Of a DNA stretch of 62,872 bases, positions 25,223 through 35,208 are shown piece by piece; positions within the stretch are counted from its first letter, which is position 1; each line of letters begins with the position of its first letter. The position numbers and the translations under genes are program-made. Source of the DNA: Salinarimonas sp. (lineage in GTDB: Bacteria > Pseudomonadota > Alphaproteobacteria > Rhizobiales > Beijerinckiaceae); the NCBI GenBank assembly GCA_020832565.1, contig JAFIEI010000017.1, forward strand, positions 1 to 62,872, given 5' to 3'. The notes beneath the pieces were generated by a model that ran no database searches, was not told the DNA's origin, and was given only the letters and a program-made list of their open reading frames with translations.

Positions 25223-25984
25223 TTACCGTTTCGGCGCGCCGCGATCCCTTGCAAATGAATGTGAGGACTCGCCCCGGGCGATGCGGGCGGCTTCGGCTTC
25301 TGCGATCGCCTTGTCCATCGGGGCGCGGTCGATGGCGCCGGCGAAATTGGCGCGGGTGCCCATCGATTCCGCGAAATGAATGAAGCGCTCATGCGCGACC
25401 GCGTAGAGGCGGCGGATTTCGGCGAGCGGATCGGGATGGTCGTCGGCGCGGAGGTCGAACCAGGGGTAATCCTCGCTGCGATGCAGGCGCAGGCCCGCCG
25501 ATTGCGTGCCGCGCTTGTCGCCGCCGGCGGCCTCGCCGGCTTCCATCGCCGTCATCATGCGTTCCGCGAGCGGGCCGGAGGCTGCAAGGAATGCCTCGAG
25601 CGTGGCTTCAATGACCTGCGGACCCGAGAGCATGTTACCCGCCACCGAGACACCCGGCGCGCCGACATGCCCCGCCCAGTCGACGCAGGCCGCGCCCGTA
25701 TGGGCGGCGATCGCGCCATGCGCATCGATGAGGTGAATCTGGCGATTATCCGATCCCGCATCGCGGGCGACGAGATCGGCGATCACAGCCTCACCCGCCT
25801 CCCCGGCCGCGCAGCGCTCTGCGGCCTCCATCCCCCACAGTGGATTGATGAAGGCCTGGCTCGCCACCGCCGCGCGTCCGCCCCGGATATACGGAACGAT
25901 CGCACCGGCGGCGAAGAAGCGGCTCGCCACGGCGATGCCGCGATGGCCGGTCTCGGGACACAGGGCCACGATGGAATAGGTCAT
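25223..25984 (-). CDS. DUF1028 (Ntn-hydrolase-like) protein
   Basis: A 253-residue member of the DUF1028 family: MTYSIVALCPETGHRGIAVA, then ASQAFINPLWG and APGVSVAGNMLSG. The fold is related to N-terminal nucleophile hydrolases, and the genes often accompany gamma-glutamyltransferase and peptide ABC transporters. Here it follows ggt by 34 bases with AAGGAG before its ATG. It is the last gene of the transporter operon. A role in hydrolysing amide or peptide bonds of imported compounds is inferred. Confidence 0.85.
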   Translation of the reverse strand: MTYSIVALCPETGHRGIAVASRFFAAGAIVPYIRGGRAAVASQAFINPLWGMEAAERCAAGEAGEAVIADLVARDAGSDNRQIHLIDAHGAIAAHTGAACVDWAGHVGAPGVSVAGNMLSGPQVIEATLEAFLAASGPLAERMMTAMEAGEAAGGDKRGTQSAGLRLHRSEDYPWFDLRADDHPDPLAEIRRLYAVAHERFIHFAESMGTRANFAGAIDRAPMDKAIAEAEAARIARGESSHSFARDRGAPKR

Positions 25985-26018
25985 TGCGCGTCACTCCTTT
26001 CGAACCGTTCTCGTGGAT

Positions 26019-27827
26019 CTACCGCCCCACCGCATAGGCCTGCATCAGGCGAGGCGTCGCAGCCGCCCGCAGGCGTCCGTCCGGCTCCCGCCGCGCCGCC
26101 GTCAGGCGCCCCACGCTCCACGGGCCGGCGACTTCGATCCTGTGGCCGCGATCCCGAAGCTCCGCGATCGTCTCAGCCGCGAACCGCTCCTCCATGACGA
26201 GATGGCCGGGGCGCAGGTTGCGCGGATAGAACGATTCCTGGAAATGCCCGCTATGGAACAGAGGCGCGTCGATCGCCTGCTGGAGGCCCTCGCTGTAGAG
26301 CACATGACGCAGGAAGAAGACGAGCTGCCATTGGTCCTGCTGGTCGCCGCCGGGCGTGCCGAAAGCCAGCCGCGTGCCGTCGTCGCGGATGGCGAGGCTC
26401 GGCGAGAGCGTGGTGCGCGGGCGTCGCCCCGGCGCGAGGCTCGTCGGAAGGCCTTCTTCGAGCCAGAACATCTGCGCGCGCGTGTTGAGCGCAAAGCCGA
26501 GTCCCGGCACGATCGGCGAGGATTGCAGCCAACCGCCGGACGGCGTCGCCGAGACCATGTTGCCGAAGCGATCGACAATGTCGATATGCACGGTGTCGCC
26601 GCGCTTCTCGGTGAGATGCGCCATGGTCGGCTCGCCTGCGCCCGCCCCGCCGGCAGCTGCGCCGGATGCGCCGCGCGCCGCATTCGCGAGCGCCATGCGG
26701 ATCTGGATGTCGAAACCGGGGATTTCGCCGGGGCGCTGCTCGAGAGAGGCTTCGTGTCCGATCAGCGCCCGGCGGGTCGCGGCATAGGCATCGCTCAGCA
26801 GCGTATCGAGGGGCACCGCCGCATGCGCGGGATCGCCGTAATAGGCCTCGCGATCGGCGAAGGCGAGCTTGATGGCCTCGGTCACGGCATGCACGAATTC
26901 CGGCCCGCCCGGATCGGCGCTCTCGAGACCGCTGCCTTCCAGAATGGCAAGCGCCTGGAGCAGCGCCGGACCCTGCCCCCAGGTGCCGGTCTTGAACACC
27001 TCCCAGCCCTTGAAGCGCCGCGAGACCGGCGCTTCGAAATGCGCCTGCCAGCCGGCCATGTCGGCACCGGTGAGCACGCCCTTATGGGCGCGTTCCGTCA
27101 CGTCCATCACCTCCGCCTCGCGCAGGAAGGTGTCGATGCGCTCGGCTATGAACCCCTGCGACCAGACACGCCGCGCGGCATCGATGCGCGCCTCGCGTGA
27201 ACCCGCCGCCTCTGCTTCGTTGAGGAGCCGTTCCCAAGTCTGCGCGAGAACCGGATTGGCGAAATCGTCATGCGGTTGCGGCGCGGCGCCGCCGGGCAGC
27301 CAGGTCTCGGCGGAACTCGGCCAGTATGTGCGGAAATAATCGGCCAGCCCGGCAATGGTATGAGCCACGCGCGGCAGGATCGGGTGGCCGTGGCGGGCGT
27401 AGTGGATCGCCGGTTCGAGCACGTCGCGCAGTTCCAGCGTGCCGTGATCGCGCAGCATCAGCATCCAGGCGTCGAAGGCGCCGGGAATGACGGTGGCGAG
27501 CAGGCCCGATCCGGGCACCATGTCAAGGCCGAGCCCGCGATAATGGGCGATCGTCGCCCCCGCCGGAGCGGGTCCCTGCCCACAGAGAACGCGTGTTTCT
27601 CCGCGCGCGGCATCATGGATGAGCGCGGGCATGTCGCCGCCCGGCCCGTTGAGATGCGGCTCGACCACCTGCAGCGCGAAGCCGGTCGCGACCGCGGCGT
27701 CGAAAGCATTGCCCCCGCGTTCGAGCATCGCCATCCCGACACTCGATGCGATCCAGTGGGTCGAGGTCACCACACCGAAGCGCCCGCGTATTTCGGGGCG
27801 GGTGGTGAAGGGGTGATCGAAAGCCAT
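26019..27827 (-). CDS. ggt: Gamma-glutamyltransferase family protein
   Basis: An Ntn hydrolase of 602 residues that cleaves or transfers gamma-glutamyl groups. It shows the large-subunit start VVTSTHWIASSVGMAMLERG and the self-cleavage and catalytic Thr in EKRGDTVHIDIVDRFGNMVS. Also present are the oxyanion-loop region SATPSGGW and the PGGDQQDQWQ stretch equivalent to GxxGG. No signal peptide is seen, unlike periplasmic GGTs, so it probably acts in the cytoplasm on imported gamma-glutamyl peptides. GGAGG lies four bases before the ATG. It is cotranscribed with the ABC transporter genes upstream. Confidence 0.9.
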   Translation of the reverse strand: MAFDHPFTTRPEIRGRFGVVTSTHWIASSVGMAMLERGGNAFDAAVATGFALQVVEPHLNGPGGDMPALIHDAARGETRVLCGQGPAPAGATIAHYRGLGLDMVPGSGLLATVIPGAFDAWMLMLRDHGTLELRDVLEPAIHYARHGHPILPRVAHTIAGLADYFRTYWPSSAETWLPGGAAPQPHDDFANPVLAQTWERLLNEAEAAGSREARIDAARRVWSQGFIAERIDTFLREAEVMDVTERAHKGVLTGADMAGWQAHFEAPVSRRFKGWEVFKTGTWGQGPALLQALAILEGSGLESADPGGPEFVHAVTEAIKLAFADREAYYGDPAHAAVPLDTLLSDAYAATRRALIGHEASLEQRPGEIPGFDIQIRMALANAARGASGAAAGGAGAGEPTMAHLTEKRGDTVHIDIVDRFGNMVSATPSGGWLQSSPIVPGLGFALNTRAQMFWLEEGLPTSLAPGRRPRTTLSPSLAIRDDGTRLAFGTPGGDQQDQWQLVFFLRHVLYSEGLQQAIDAPLFHSGHFQESFYPRNLRPGHLVMEERFAAETIAELRDRGHRIEVAGPWSVGRLTAARREPDGRLRAAATPRLMQAYAVGR

Positions 27828-27929
27828 GTTTCCTCCAGGGCAAGCGTGGCGCCACTTGCGGGCGCCTTGTTGCGGCCGGCCTTTCCGACCGTGCCGTCAT
27901 GGGATGCGCGGGCGCCGGGGCGCCCGCGA

Positions 27930-28844
27930 TCAGCTCTCGCGCGGATCGAGCGCGTCGCGCAGCCCGTCACCGAACAGATTGAAGCCGAGCACCACCAGGA
28001 AGATCGCCGCACCCGGCCACATCGCCATCCAGGGCGCCTGCTCCATGAAGTTCTTGGCGGTGTTGAGCATCGCCCCCCAGGATGGCGCGGGCGGTTGCTG
28101 GCCGAGCCCGAGGAAGGACAGGCTCGCCTCGGCGATGATGGCGGTGGCGACGGTGAGCGTGGCCTGGACGATGATCGGCGGCGCGATATTGGGCAGGATG
28201 TAGCGCCACAGGATCGACATTTGCCCGACCCCCGCCGCACGCGCGCTCTCGACGTAATCCTCGGTCTTCACCGCCAGCGTCTGCCCGCGCGCGAGCCGTA
28301 TGAAGATCGGCGTCGCCGACAGGCCGATGGCGATCATCGCATTGGTCAGCGATGGACCGAGGAATGCCGCGAAGGCGATGGCGAGGATCAGGAACGGCAC
28401 CGCCAGCAGCGCTTCGGTGATGCGCGAGATGGTGGCATCGGTCCAGCCGCCGCGCCAGCCCGCGATCACGCCGAGCGGGACGCCGGCAAGCACGGCGATC
28501 ACCACCGAGACGACACCGGCGAGCAGCGAGGCCTGGGCACCCCAGATCATGCGCGAGAGCAGGTCGCGCCCGTTCTGGTCCGTTCCCAGCGGATGGTCGA
28601 GGGACGGCGCCACACGGATTGCGCCCCAGTCGCCCTGTGCCGGCGGCGGGATCGGCAGGATCGGCGCGGCGATGGCGAGGATCACGAAAGTGCCGACGAG
28701 CACCGCTCCGAACAGGGCCGAAGGCCTCCGGCGCAGTTTCTCCCAGACGCGGCTGCGGCGCGGTGGCAGCTTCTCGATCTGCGGCTGGACCTCCCCGGCC
28801 TGGGGCTGCATGCGCGGGGCGGGTGCGGAAACGACCGTGCTCAT
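27930..28844 (-). CDS. ABC transporter permease (DppC/GsiD type)
   Basis: Inner-membrane permease of 304 residues for peptide-type substrates. The N-terminal cytosolic segment RVWEKLRRRPSALFG precedes the first helix, and GTDQNGRDLLSRMIWGAQ is typical of DppC. The EAA loop that contacts the ATPase is ESARAAGVGQMSILWRYILP. Its ATG overlaps the dppB-like stop by four bases (ATGA). Confidence 0.92.
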   Translation of the reverse strand: MSTVVSAPAPRMQPQAGEVQPQIEKLPPRRSRVWEKLRRRPSALFGAVLVGTFVILAIAAPILPIPPPAQGDWGAIRVAPSLDHPLGTDQNGRDLLSRMIWGAQASLLAGVVSVVIAVLAGVPLGVIAGWRGGWTDATISRITEALLAVPFLILAIAFAAFLGPSLTNAMIAIGLSATPIFIRLARGQTLAVKTEDYVESARAAGVGQMSILWRYILPNIAPPIIVQATLTVATAIIAEASLSFLGLGQQPPAPSWGAMLNTAKNFMEQAPWMAMWPGAAIFLVVLGFNLFGDGLRDALDPRES

Positions 28845-29788
28845 TTCTGGTCCCTCATGCGCGGGTTGAGGATCATGTAGGCGGTGTCGGCGAGGAGGTT
28901 CATCAGGATGAAGCCGACCGAGGTGACCAGCACGATGCCCTGCACCACGGCATAGTCACGGTTGAACACGGCATCGACGACGAGTTTGCCGAAGCCCGGA
29001 ATGGTGAAGATCTGCTCGGTGAGCACGGCACCGGCGAGCAATTCGCCGAAGAGCAGTGCCGAGACCGTCACGACCGGCACCAGCGCGTTGCGCAGGGCGT
29101 GCTTCATGATGACGACGCGCTCGCGCAGGCCCTTGGCGCGCGCGGTGCGGACATAGTCGGATTTCAGCACGGTGAGCATGGCGCTACGCGTATGGCGCAT
29201 CAGCGTCGCGGCGAGCGCCGTTCCGAGCACGAAGGCAGGCATCAGCATGGTTTCGATGGAGCGCACCGGATCGACCGTGAAGGGCCGGTAGCCCGATGCC
29301 GGCAGCCAGCCGAGATTGACCGAAACCAGCAGGATCAGCAGGATGCCCAGCCAGAAATTCGGGATCGAAAGCCCGGACAGGGCCACGAAATTGGCGATGT
29401 AGTCGAGCCAGCTTCCCTTGTAGACCGCCGAGAGAATGCCCATCGGCACGCCGATACCAACGGCGAAGATCAGGGCCATCACGGCAAGCTGGAACGTGAC
29501 CGGCAGCTTTTCGAGGATCAGCGATGTCACCGGCTGGTTGGTGCGCAGCGACATGCCGAGATCACCCTGGAGCACAGCGCCGATCCAGTAGAAATACTGT
29601 ACGATCAGGGGCTCGTTGAGATGATACATCTCACGCAGGGCCTCCAGCGTCGCCGGATCGCGATCCTCACCGGCCAGGGCCAGCACCGGATCACCGGGCA
29701 AAAGCTTCTGCAGCAGAAAGACGAAGACGGAGATGATGAAGACCGTCGGGATGGCGATCAGCAATCTGCGGCCGATGAATGCGAGCAT
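28841..29788 (-). CDS. ABC transporter permease (DppB/GsiC type)
   Basis: Partner permease of 315 residues. It begins MLAFIGRRLLIAIPTVFIIS as in all DppB proteins. It has the periplasmic LPGDPVLALAG stretch and the EAA loop YVRTARAKGLRERVVIMKHA. It forms a heterodimeric channel with the DppC-like subunit encoded next and lies 104 bases after the binding-protein gene. Confidence 0.92.
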   Translation of the reverse strand: MLAFIGRRLLIAIPTVFIISVFVFLLQKLLPGDPVLALAGEDRDPATLEALREMYHLNEPLIVQYFYWIGAVLQGDLGMSLRTNQPVTSLILEKLPVTFQLAVMALIFAVGIGVPMGILSAVYKGSWLDYIANFVALSGLSIPNFWLGILLILLVSVNLGWLPASGYRPFTVDPVRSIETMLMPAFVLGTALAATLMRHTRSAMLTVLKSDYVRTARAKGLRERVVIMKHALRNALVPVVTVSALLFGELLAGAVLTEQIFTIPGFGKLVVDAVFNRDYAVVQGIVLVTSVGFILMNLLADTAYMILNPRMRDQK

Positions 29789-29892
29789 GACGGGCGCCTT
29801 CCGGTGAGCGTGTCACAGACCGGCCCGCTTCCCGGGGCCGGATGAGGCTCCGGCACGCTATGGCGCCGGAGCCTTTGTTTCCTGGTGCGACC

Positions 29893-31404
29893 TCAGTCGT
29901 TAAAGCGCACGCCTTCAAGGCGGATCATGCCGTCGGGATAGGCTTCGAAGCCTTCCACATTGGCGTTCATCGCCCAGATCCAGCTCGGGTGGTAGAGGTA
30001 GATGATGGGCAGCTCCTCATTGAGGATCTCGCGGGAAGCGTCATAGGCCTCCTTGCGAACGGCCGGATCGTTCGAGGTGCGGGCCCGGTCGAGCAGCTCG
30101 TCCACGCGCGGATCGCAGAAGCCGGAATCGTTGATGCCGCCTTCGCAGGTCACGAACTGGTGGATATTGCCATCGACATCGGTGCGGCCCGACCAGCCGA
30201 CCTGGCTGCCCTGGAATTCACCCGCCGTCTGCTGCTGCAGGAGCGTCGCGAATTCCGTGGCGCGGATGCTGATATTGATACCCGCTTCCGCAGCCATGGC
30301 CTGGACGACTTCCATCACCTGGGTCTGGACCGGGTTGTTCGCCACCTGCACGGTGAGCTCGATGCCGTCGGCATAGCCCGCTTCGGCGAGCAGCGCACGC
30401 GCGGCCTCGACGTCACGCTCGGGCACCGGGAAGCGCTCGTCGTAATAGGTCGTCCCGGGAGGCACCGGCTGATTTCCGGGGGTGAAGGCACCCTCGAAGA
30501 CCACCTGGTTGAGCGCGTTGCGGTCGATCGACAGACTCAGCGCCTGACGAAGGGGCGCATCCTGGCCGAACGGCTCCTCGGAAAGCGGGCCGTTGCCGAC
30601 ATTCATGGTGATGCCCTGATAGCCGAGGCCCGTGATGTCGACGACCGTCAGGTTGGCGTCGTTCTGCGCGCTGGCCAGATCGGTGGCCGCAAGGCGTTCG
30701 ATCATGTCGAGATCGCCGGCGCGCAGGTTGGCCAGACGCACCGTCGTATCGGGGATCGGCAGGAAGGTGACCGCTTCGAGATGAATCTCGTCGGCGTTCC
30801 AGTAATCCTCGAAGCGCTCGAGCGCGATACGATCCTGCTGGACGCGCTCGACGAAGCGGAACGGGCCGGAGCAGACCGGGGCCGAGCCGAAATCGGCGCC
30901 CATTTCCTCTGCCGCCGTCGGCGAGATCATCATGCCGGCACGGTCGGAGAGCTGGGCGAGCAGCGTCGCGTCGGGTTCGCCGAGCGTGATGCGCACGGTG
31001 AACTCGTCGACCGCTTCGACACCGGTGATGGAGGCCACTTCCGACTTGCGGCGGCTCTCGGGGTGGTTCTGGCTGCGATCGATATTGGCGACCACCGCAT
31101 CGGCGTTGAACGGCGTGCCGTCATGGAAGACGACGCCTTCGCGAAGGGTCATGGTGAGTTCCGTCTCATCATCCGACCAGCTCCAGTCGGTGGCGAGCTG
31201 GGGCACGATGTTGAGATCGGGATCGATATCGACGAGCTTGTCACACAGGGCGGTGTAGACGATACGCCCCACGAAGGTGCGCGACTGATCCGTGTCGAGC
31301 ACGTCGGCATCATCCTGCAGGCCGATGCGCAATTCCTGCGCATGCGCGCCCGCCGCCATTGCGGCGATCAGGGCGGCAGCCCCGACTGTTTGCATGAATC
31401 TCAT
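29893..31404 (-). CDS. ABC transporter substrate-binding protein, family 5
   Basis: Periplasmic solute-binding protein of 503 residues. The signal peptide (MRFMQTVGAAALIAAMAAGA) is cleaved after AHA. The mature part has the family 5 pattern TMTLREGVVFHDGTPFNADA followed by VVANIDRSQNHPESRR. Family members bind di- or oligopeptides, glutathione or nickel. The clustering with gamma-glutamyltransferase favours glutathione-like ligands, as for GsiB. The ribosome-binding site AGAGGAGA precedes the ATG. Confidence 0.9.
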   Translation of the reverse strand: MRFMQTVGAAALIAAMAAGAHAQELRIGLQDDADVLDTDQSRTFVGRIVYTALCDKLVDIDPDLNIVPQLATDWSWSDDETELTMTLREGVVFHDGTPFNADAVVANIDRSQNHPESRRKSEVASITGVEAVDEFTVRITLGEPDATLLAQLSDRAGMMISPTAAEEMGADFGSAPVCSGPFRFVERVQQDRIALERFEDYWNADEIHLEAVTFLPIPDTTVRLANLRAGDLDMIERLAATDLASAQNDANLTVVDITGLGYQGITMNVGNGPLSEEPFGQDAPLRQALSLSIDRNALNQVVFEGAFTPGNQPVPPGTTYYDERFPVPERDVEAARALLAEAGYADGIELTVQVANNPVQTQVMEVVQAMAAEAGINISIRATEFATLLQQQTAGEFQGSQVGWSGRTDVDGNIHQFVTCEGGINDSGFCDPRVDELLDRARTSNDPAVRKEAYDASREILNEELPIIYLYHPSWIWAMNANVEGFEAYPDGMIRLEGVRFND

Positions 31405-31442
31405 GGTTTCTCTCCTCTGGTCCTCTTGGATTTCGTTGTTGG

Positions 31443-32618
31443 TCAGTTCTCCGCTGCGGGTTGCGCAACGGATGGTCCCGGGCTGTTTTCCTCAGGGGAC
31501 GGGCCCCTTGGCGGGGTCTCTCCGGCGCGCCGCGCCCGATACAGGGCGAAGCGCTGTTCCACACGCGGGCTGCGCGTGGGCGGCAGGGGCAGGCCTTCGG
31601 CCGGCTCCAGCGTCTCGAAATGATGGCAGGCGACGGCGCGCCCCGCGCCCGCCGGGCGCAACACGGGACGCTCTTCTTTGCAGCGTGCATCCGCGTAGGG
31701 GCAGCGCGTATGGAAGCGGCAGCCCGACGGCGGCGCGGTGGGGCTGGGAATGTCGCCGGTCAGGGTCGCCTGGCGCGTGGCGTTGCGCCGTGCCGGATCG
31801 GGCGCCGGAATTGCGGCGAGCAAGGCGCGCGAATAAGGGTGCAGGGGTGCCGCGAAGAAGTTTTCCGCCTCGCCCACTTCCACCATCTCGCCCAGATACA
31901 TCACGCCGACGCGGTCGCTCATATGGCGCACCACTGCGAGATCATGGGCGATGACGATCAGGGTCAGGCCGAACTCTTCCTTGAGATCCTCCAGCAGGTT
32001 GATCACCTGCGCCTGGACCGAGACGTCGAGCGCCGAGACCGGCTCGTCGCCGATCAGGAGCTTGGGCCCGGTGGCGAGCGCGCGGGCGATCCCGATGCGC
32101 TGGCGCTGGCCGCCGGAGAACTCATGCGGGTAGCGATCAGCATATTCCGGGCGCAGCCCCACCCGCCGCAACAGCTTCGCCACTTCCTCGCGGCGCTGCT
32201 TCGGATCGTGGATCCCGTGGGCGCGCATGGGCTCCTCGACCAGCCCGCCGATGGTCATGCGCGGATTGAGCGAGGAGAACGGATCCTGGAAGACGAATTG
32301 CAGATCACGCCGCAGGCGGCGCATCTCGCCCTCCGGCAGGGCGGCGATGTCCTTGCCGTCATAGATCACGGAGCCCTCGGAAGGATCGAGCAGGCGGATC
32401 AGCAGGCGCGCGAGGGTGGACTTCCCGCAGCCGGATTCGCCCACGATCGAGAAGGTCTCGCCCCGGCGCACGGCGAGATCGACACCGTCTACGGCGCGCA
32501 CGATCGTCGGCTGGCCGAAGAGCGGGCGCTTCGTCACGAAGTGCTTGCGCAGCCCCCGCGCCTCGATCAGCGGCGAATCCGTTGCCGTATCCTGCTTCAT
32601 CACTGCAGATTCGATCAT
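31443..32618 (-). CDS. ABC transporter ATP-binding protein (DppF type)
   Basis: ATPase of 391 residues. Walker A is [20 protein letters not shown], the signature is [17 protein letters not shown] and Walker B is [13 protein letters not shown]. The C-terminal oligopeptide-ABC cysteine motif lies in [15 protein letters not shown] Pro/Arg-rich tail of about 50 residues extends beyond the usual end. The start at 32618 is chosen because GGAG sits seven bases upstream; ATG 32600 is an alternative. Confidence 0.92.
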   Translation of the reverse strand: MIESAVMKQDTATDSPLIEARGLRKHFVTKRPLFGQPTIVRAVDGVDLAVRRGETFSIVGESGCGKSTLARLLIRLLDPSEGSVIYDGKDIAALPEGEMRRLRRDLQFVFQDPFSSLNPRMTIGGLVEEPMRAHGIHDPKQRREEVAKLLRRVGLRPEYADRYPHEFSGGQRQRIGIARALATGPKLLIGDEPVSALDVSVQAQVINLLEDLKEEFGLTLIVIAHDLAVVRHMSDRVGVMYLGEMVEVGEAENFFAAPLHPYSRALLAAIPAPDPARRNATRQATLTGDIPSPTAPPSGCRFHTRCPYADARCKEERPVLRPAGAGRAVACHHFETLEPAEGLPLPPTRSPRVEQRFALYRARRAGETPPRGPSPEENSPGPSVAQPAAEN

Positions 32619-32631
32619 GCCGTAACTCCGA

Positions 32632-33636
32632 TCATGCTGCTTGTTCCGGCGCGCAATGCTCTTCGAGCGGGGCGTAATGGCAGGCCACGGCGTGGCCGCT
32701 CGCGATTTCGCGCAGCGGCGGCGCTTCGGCGCAGGTGGCGGTGGCGAAGGGGCAGCGATCGGCGAAGCGGCAACCCGCCGGCATCGATTCCGGCGCCGGC
32801 ACAAGGCCGGGAATCGTCGCGAGCCGGCTCCCGCGCTGGCCCGCCTCGAGGCCCGGCAGCGAGCCAATCAGGCCGATCGTATAGGGGTGCTGGGGATCGT
32901 TGAACAAAGCCTCGACCGGCGCGGTCTCGACGATTCGCCCGGCATACATCACCGCGACCTTGTCGGCGACTTCCGCCACCACGCCGAGATCGTGGGTGAT
33001 CAGGATCAGTGCCGTGCCGCTCTCGCGCTGCAGATCGCGGATCAGCTGCAGCACCTGCGCCTGGATGGTGACGTCAAGAGCGGTGGTCGGCTCGTCGGCG
33101 ATCAGGAGCGTGGGATCATTGGCGAGCGCCATGGCGATCATGGCGCGCTGGCGCATGCCGCCGGAGAGCTGGTGGGGATAGGCGTCGAGCCGGGTGCGGG
33201 CGGCGGGAATGCCCACGCGCTCCAGCATCTCCAGGGCGCGGGCGCGCGCCGCCTCGGCCCCGATCCGGCGATGGCGCATCACGGATTCGGCGATCTGGTC
33301 GCCGATGGTGAAGGCCGGGTTCAGCGCCGTCATCGGCTCCTGGAAGATCATCGCCATCCGGTCGCCGCGCAGGTCCGACCAGTCATCGACCGAGAGCCCG
33401 AGCAGGTCATGCCCGTCGAAACGCACGCTGCCGCTGGTGATGTGAACAGGCGGTGTCTGCAAGAGCCCCATCAGGGCCAGCGCCGTGACCGACTTGCCGC
33501 AGCCGGATTCGCCGACGATGCACAGGGTCTCGCCGGGCATGACCGAGAAACTCACGCCATCGACGAGGTTTTCCGCCTGCCGACCGATCATGATCGAGAG
33601 ATCCTCGACCGCGAGTAGGGGCGCGTTATCCGACAA
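32632..33636 (-). CDS. ABC transporter ATP-binding protein (DppD type)
   Basis: ATPase of 334 residues pairing with the DppF-like subunit. Walker A is [20 protein letters not shown], the signature [18 protein letters not shown] and Walker [13 protein letters not shown]. The C-terminal [14 protein letters not shown] motif is the usual peptide-transporter cysteine cluster. The likely start is the TTG at 33636, seven bases after AGGAGG and inside the last codons of the GntR gene (11-base overlap). The long open frame upstream of it is antisense-like noise. Confidence 0.9.
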   Translation of the reverse strand: MSDNAPLLAVEDLSIMIGRQAENLVDGVSFSVMPGETLCIVGESGCGKSVTALALMGLLQTPPVHITSGSVRFDGHDLLGLSVDDWSDLRGDRMAMIFQEPMTALNPAFTIGDQIAESVMRHRRIGAEAARARALEMLERVGIPAARTRLDAYPHQLSGGMRQRAMIAMALANDPTLLIADEPTTALDVTIQAQVLQLIRDLQRESGTALILITHDLGVVAEVADKVAVMYAGRIVETAPVEALFNDPQHPYTIGLIGSLPGLEAGQRGSRLATIPGLVPAPESMPAGCRFADRCPFATATCAEAPPLREIASGHAVACHYAPLEEHCAPEQAA

Positions 33637-34381
33637 GGCCGGCCTCCTGATCGTCCTGAGAGAGAATGCTGCGGCGCAGCGTGGCGATATGGACGCGCAT
33701 CGCGTGTTCTGCGGCGCCGGGATCGCGGCGGGCGATGGCATCGACGATGGCGGCATGCTGCTCGACATAGGTCGCGACCATCGCTTTCGAACGGGCCCGC
33801 TCGCGCAGGCTGCGCCAGGCATCGTCTCGCCGCACCTCCTCGATGATCTCGTAGAGCCCGAAGAGCAGCGTGTTGCCCGCAGCACGCCCGATCGTGCGAT
33901 GCAGCGCCTCGTCCCACAATTCGCGGGCATCGTCGTCGCTCGCGCGGGCGAGCCGGTCGCACAGATCGCGCATGCGGCGAACGTCCTGCCTGTCGGCGCG
34001 CAGGGCCGCGAGGGCGGCGAGCGCGGGTTCGAGCTGCATGCGCGCCTCGAGAACCTCTTCCGGATTGGTTCGGTCGACGAGCGCGCTCACCGTATCCGGG
34101 CTGTCGCTCGGGCGCGGGCCGACAAAGGTGCCCTTGCCTTGCCGGCGCCAGATCAACCCTTCGGTTTCGAGCACTTCCAGCGCCCGCCGCACGGCGCGGC
34201 GCCCGATCCCGAGTTCCGCTGCGAGATCGCGTTCCGGCGGCAGGCGCACGGCGGCGCCTTCATGGCTACCGATATTCTTAACGCGCGCACGCAACGCCCC
34301 GAGCGCGCGGCTCGAATTGTCGCTGGCCTTGCCGTTGCGCCCGGTATCGGCGCTCGGCGCGCCATCGCCTGCCTCGGCCAT
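33626..34381 (-). CDS. GntR family regulator (FadR/FCD subfamily)
   Basis: A 251-residue repressor-type regulator. The winged helix shows VRLPPERDLAAELGIGRRAV, then VLETEGLIWRRQGKGTFVG. The C-terminal all-helical FCD domain carries metal-binding type residues in ELWDEALHRTIGRAAGN and MRVHI. It heads the transporter-ggt operon, and its end overlaps the DppD-like start. A perfect ACCAAT-N5-ATTGGT palindrome 54 bases upstream of its ATG is a likely autoregulatory operator. The ATG at 34399 is an alternative start. Confidence 0.88.
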   Translation of the reverse strand: MAEAGDGAPSADTGRNGKASDNSSRALGALRARVKNIGSHEGAAVRLPPERDLAAELGIGRRAVRRALEVLETEGLIWRRQGKGTFVGPRPSDSPDTVSALVDRTNPEEVLEARMQLEPALAALAALRADRQDVRRMRDLCDRLARASDDDARELWDEALHRTIGRAAGNTLLFGLYEIIEEVRRDDAWRSLRERARSKAMVATYVEQHAAIVDAIARRDPGAAEHAMRVHIATLRRSILSQDDQEAGLVG

Positions 34382-34434
34382 ATCCGATGATCCCCTCATC
34401 GCTGCATGGTATCGCCGATCTTTTCGCCGGCGTG

Positions 34435-34451
34435 ACCAATCGCATATTGGT
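34435..34451. promoter_or_regulatory. Candidate GntR operator ACCAAT-CGCAT-ATTGGT
   Basis: A perfect 6-5-6 inverted repeat in the divergent region between the GntR gene and the secreted-protein gene at 34648. FCD-type GntR repressors bind short palindromes of this size near their own promoters. A GATC-type repeat (ATCACAGGATCAAG) follows at 34461-34474. Confidence 0.5.
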
Positions 34452-34647
34452 TCGCCTTTGATCACAGGATCAAGCGGGGTCATCGCGCGATCCATATGGG
34501 CGATTCACCAAGTTTCGGGGATTCACTCCGCAGTTTCCAAGCCGACGAAGCATTCTGGTGGTAGCGCGCTCATTGCCCGCTCGGTGCATCGGGGATAAGA
34601 AAGTCGTCATTCGCGCACGAAATGCGCGCAAGCAGAACGAGGTTGCA

Positions 34648-35208
34648 ATGTCATCATTCCCGTCTCCCGCCATCGGTCATGTCCGACGGACACTCGGCCT
34701 GTTCGCATTCGCGGCGCTCATCGCCGCTGCGCCGGCTCAGGCAATGGAGCCGATCGGTGAGATCAACGGTGAGATTGGCGGCGACAGCTTCGCCTGGGAG
34801 ACCCTCGATGTTCCGTCAGAGGGAACCGCGACGGCCGAGTTCGAAGCATTCGGGCCGGTTACCACGATTTCCATCCAGGGCCATGAGCAGGGCGGTGAGA
34901 GCCGGATGCGCAACGTCATTTCGCTCGATCTCTCACTCATGGGCGAGGGCGATGCAGGCTCGATCATGGATGCCGATATCAGCTTCTTCCCGGACGGATT
35001 GTCGGGGCCGTTCTATATCAGCACGGATGCGCCGCGCGAGGCCGAGATCAGCTTCGACACCCTTACCTTGAGCGATGACGCGGGTATGGCCGAGGGCAGC
35101 TTCACCGCCCTGCTCTGCCGGCAGGACAGCTTCATGACGCCTCCGGATCTCGAGGATTGCATCGAGGCGAACGGCCGGTTCTCGACACGGCTACGCCCGC
35201 GCGCATGA
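34648..35208 (+). CDS. Secreted hypothetical protein
   Basis: A 186-residue protein with a Sec signal peptide (FAFAALIAAAPAQA) cleaved before MEPIGEI. The mature part is acidic and beta-rich and has two late cysteines, in LLCRQDS and EDCIEAN, that could form a disulfide. I recognise no family. GAGG precedes the ATG at 34648. Its stop overlaps the next ATG (ATGA), so it is coupled to the DUF188 gene. Confidence 0.75.
   Translation: MSSFPSPAIGHVRRTLGLFAFAALIAAAPAQAMEPIGEINGEIGGDSFAWETLDVPSEGTATAEFEAFGPVTTISIQGHEQGGESRMRNVISLDLSLMGEGDAGSIMDADISFFPDGLSGPFYISTDAPREAEISFDTLTLSDDAGMAEGSFTALLCRQDSFMTPPDLEDCIEANGRFSTRLRPRA

Noticed and set aside
27270-28880. Plus-strand open frame of about 536 codons rich in H, R and D
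   Set aside because: Antisense to ggt and the DppC-like permease, with no domain and no ribosome-binding site.
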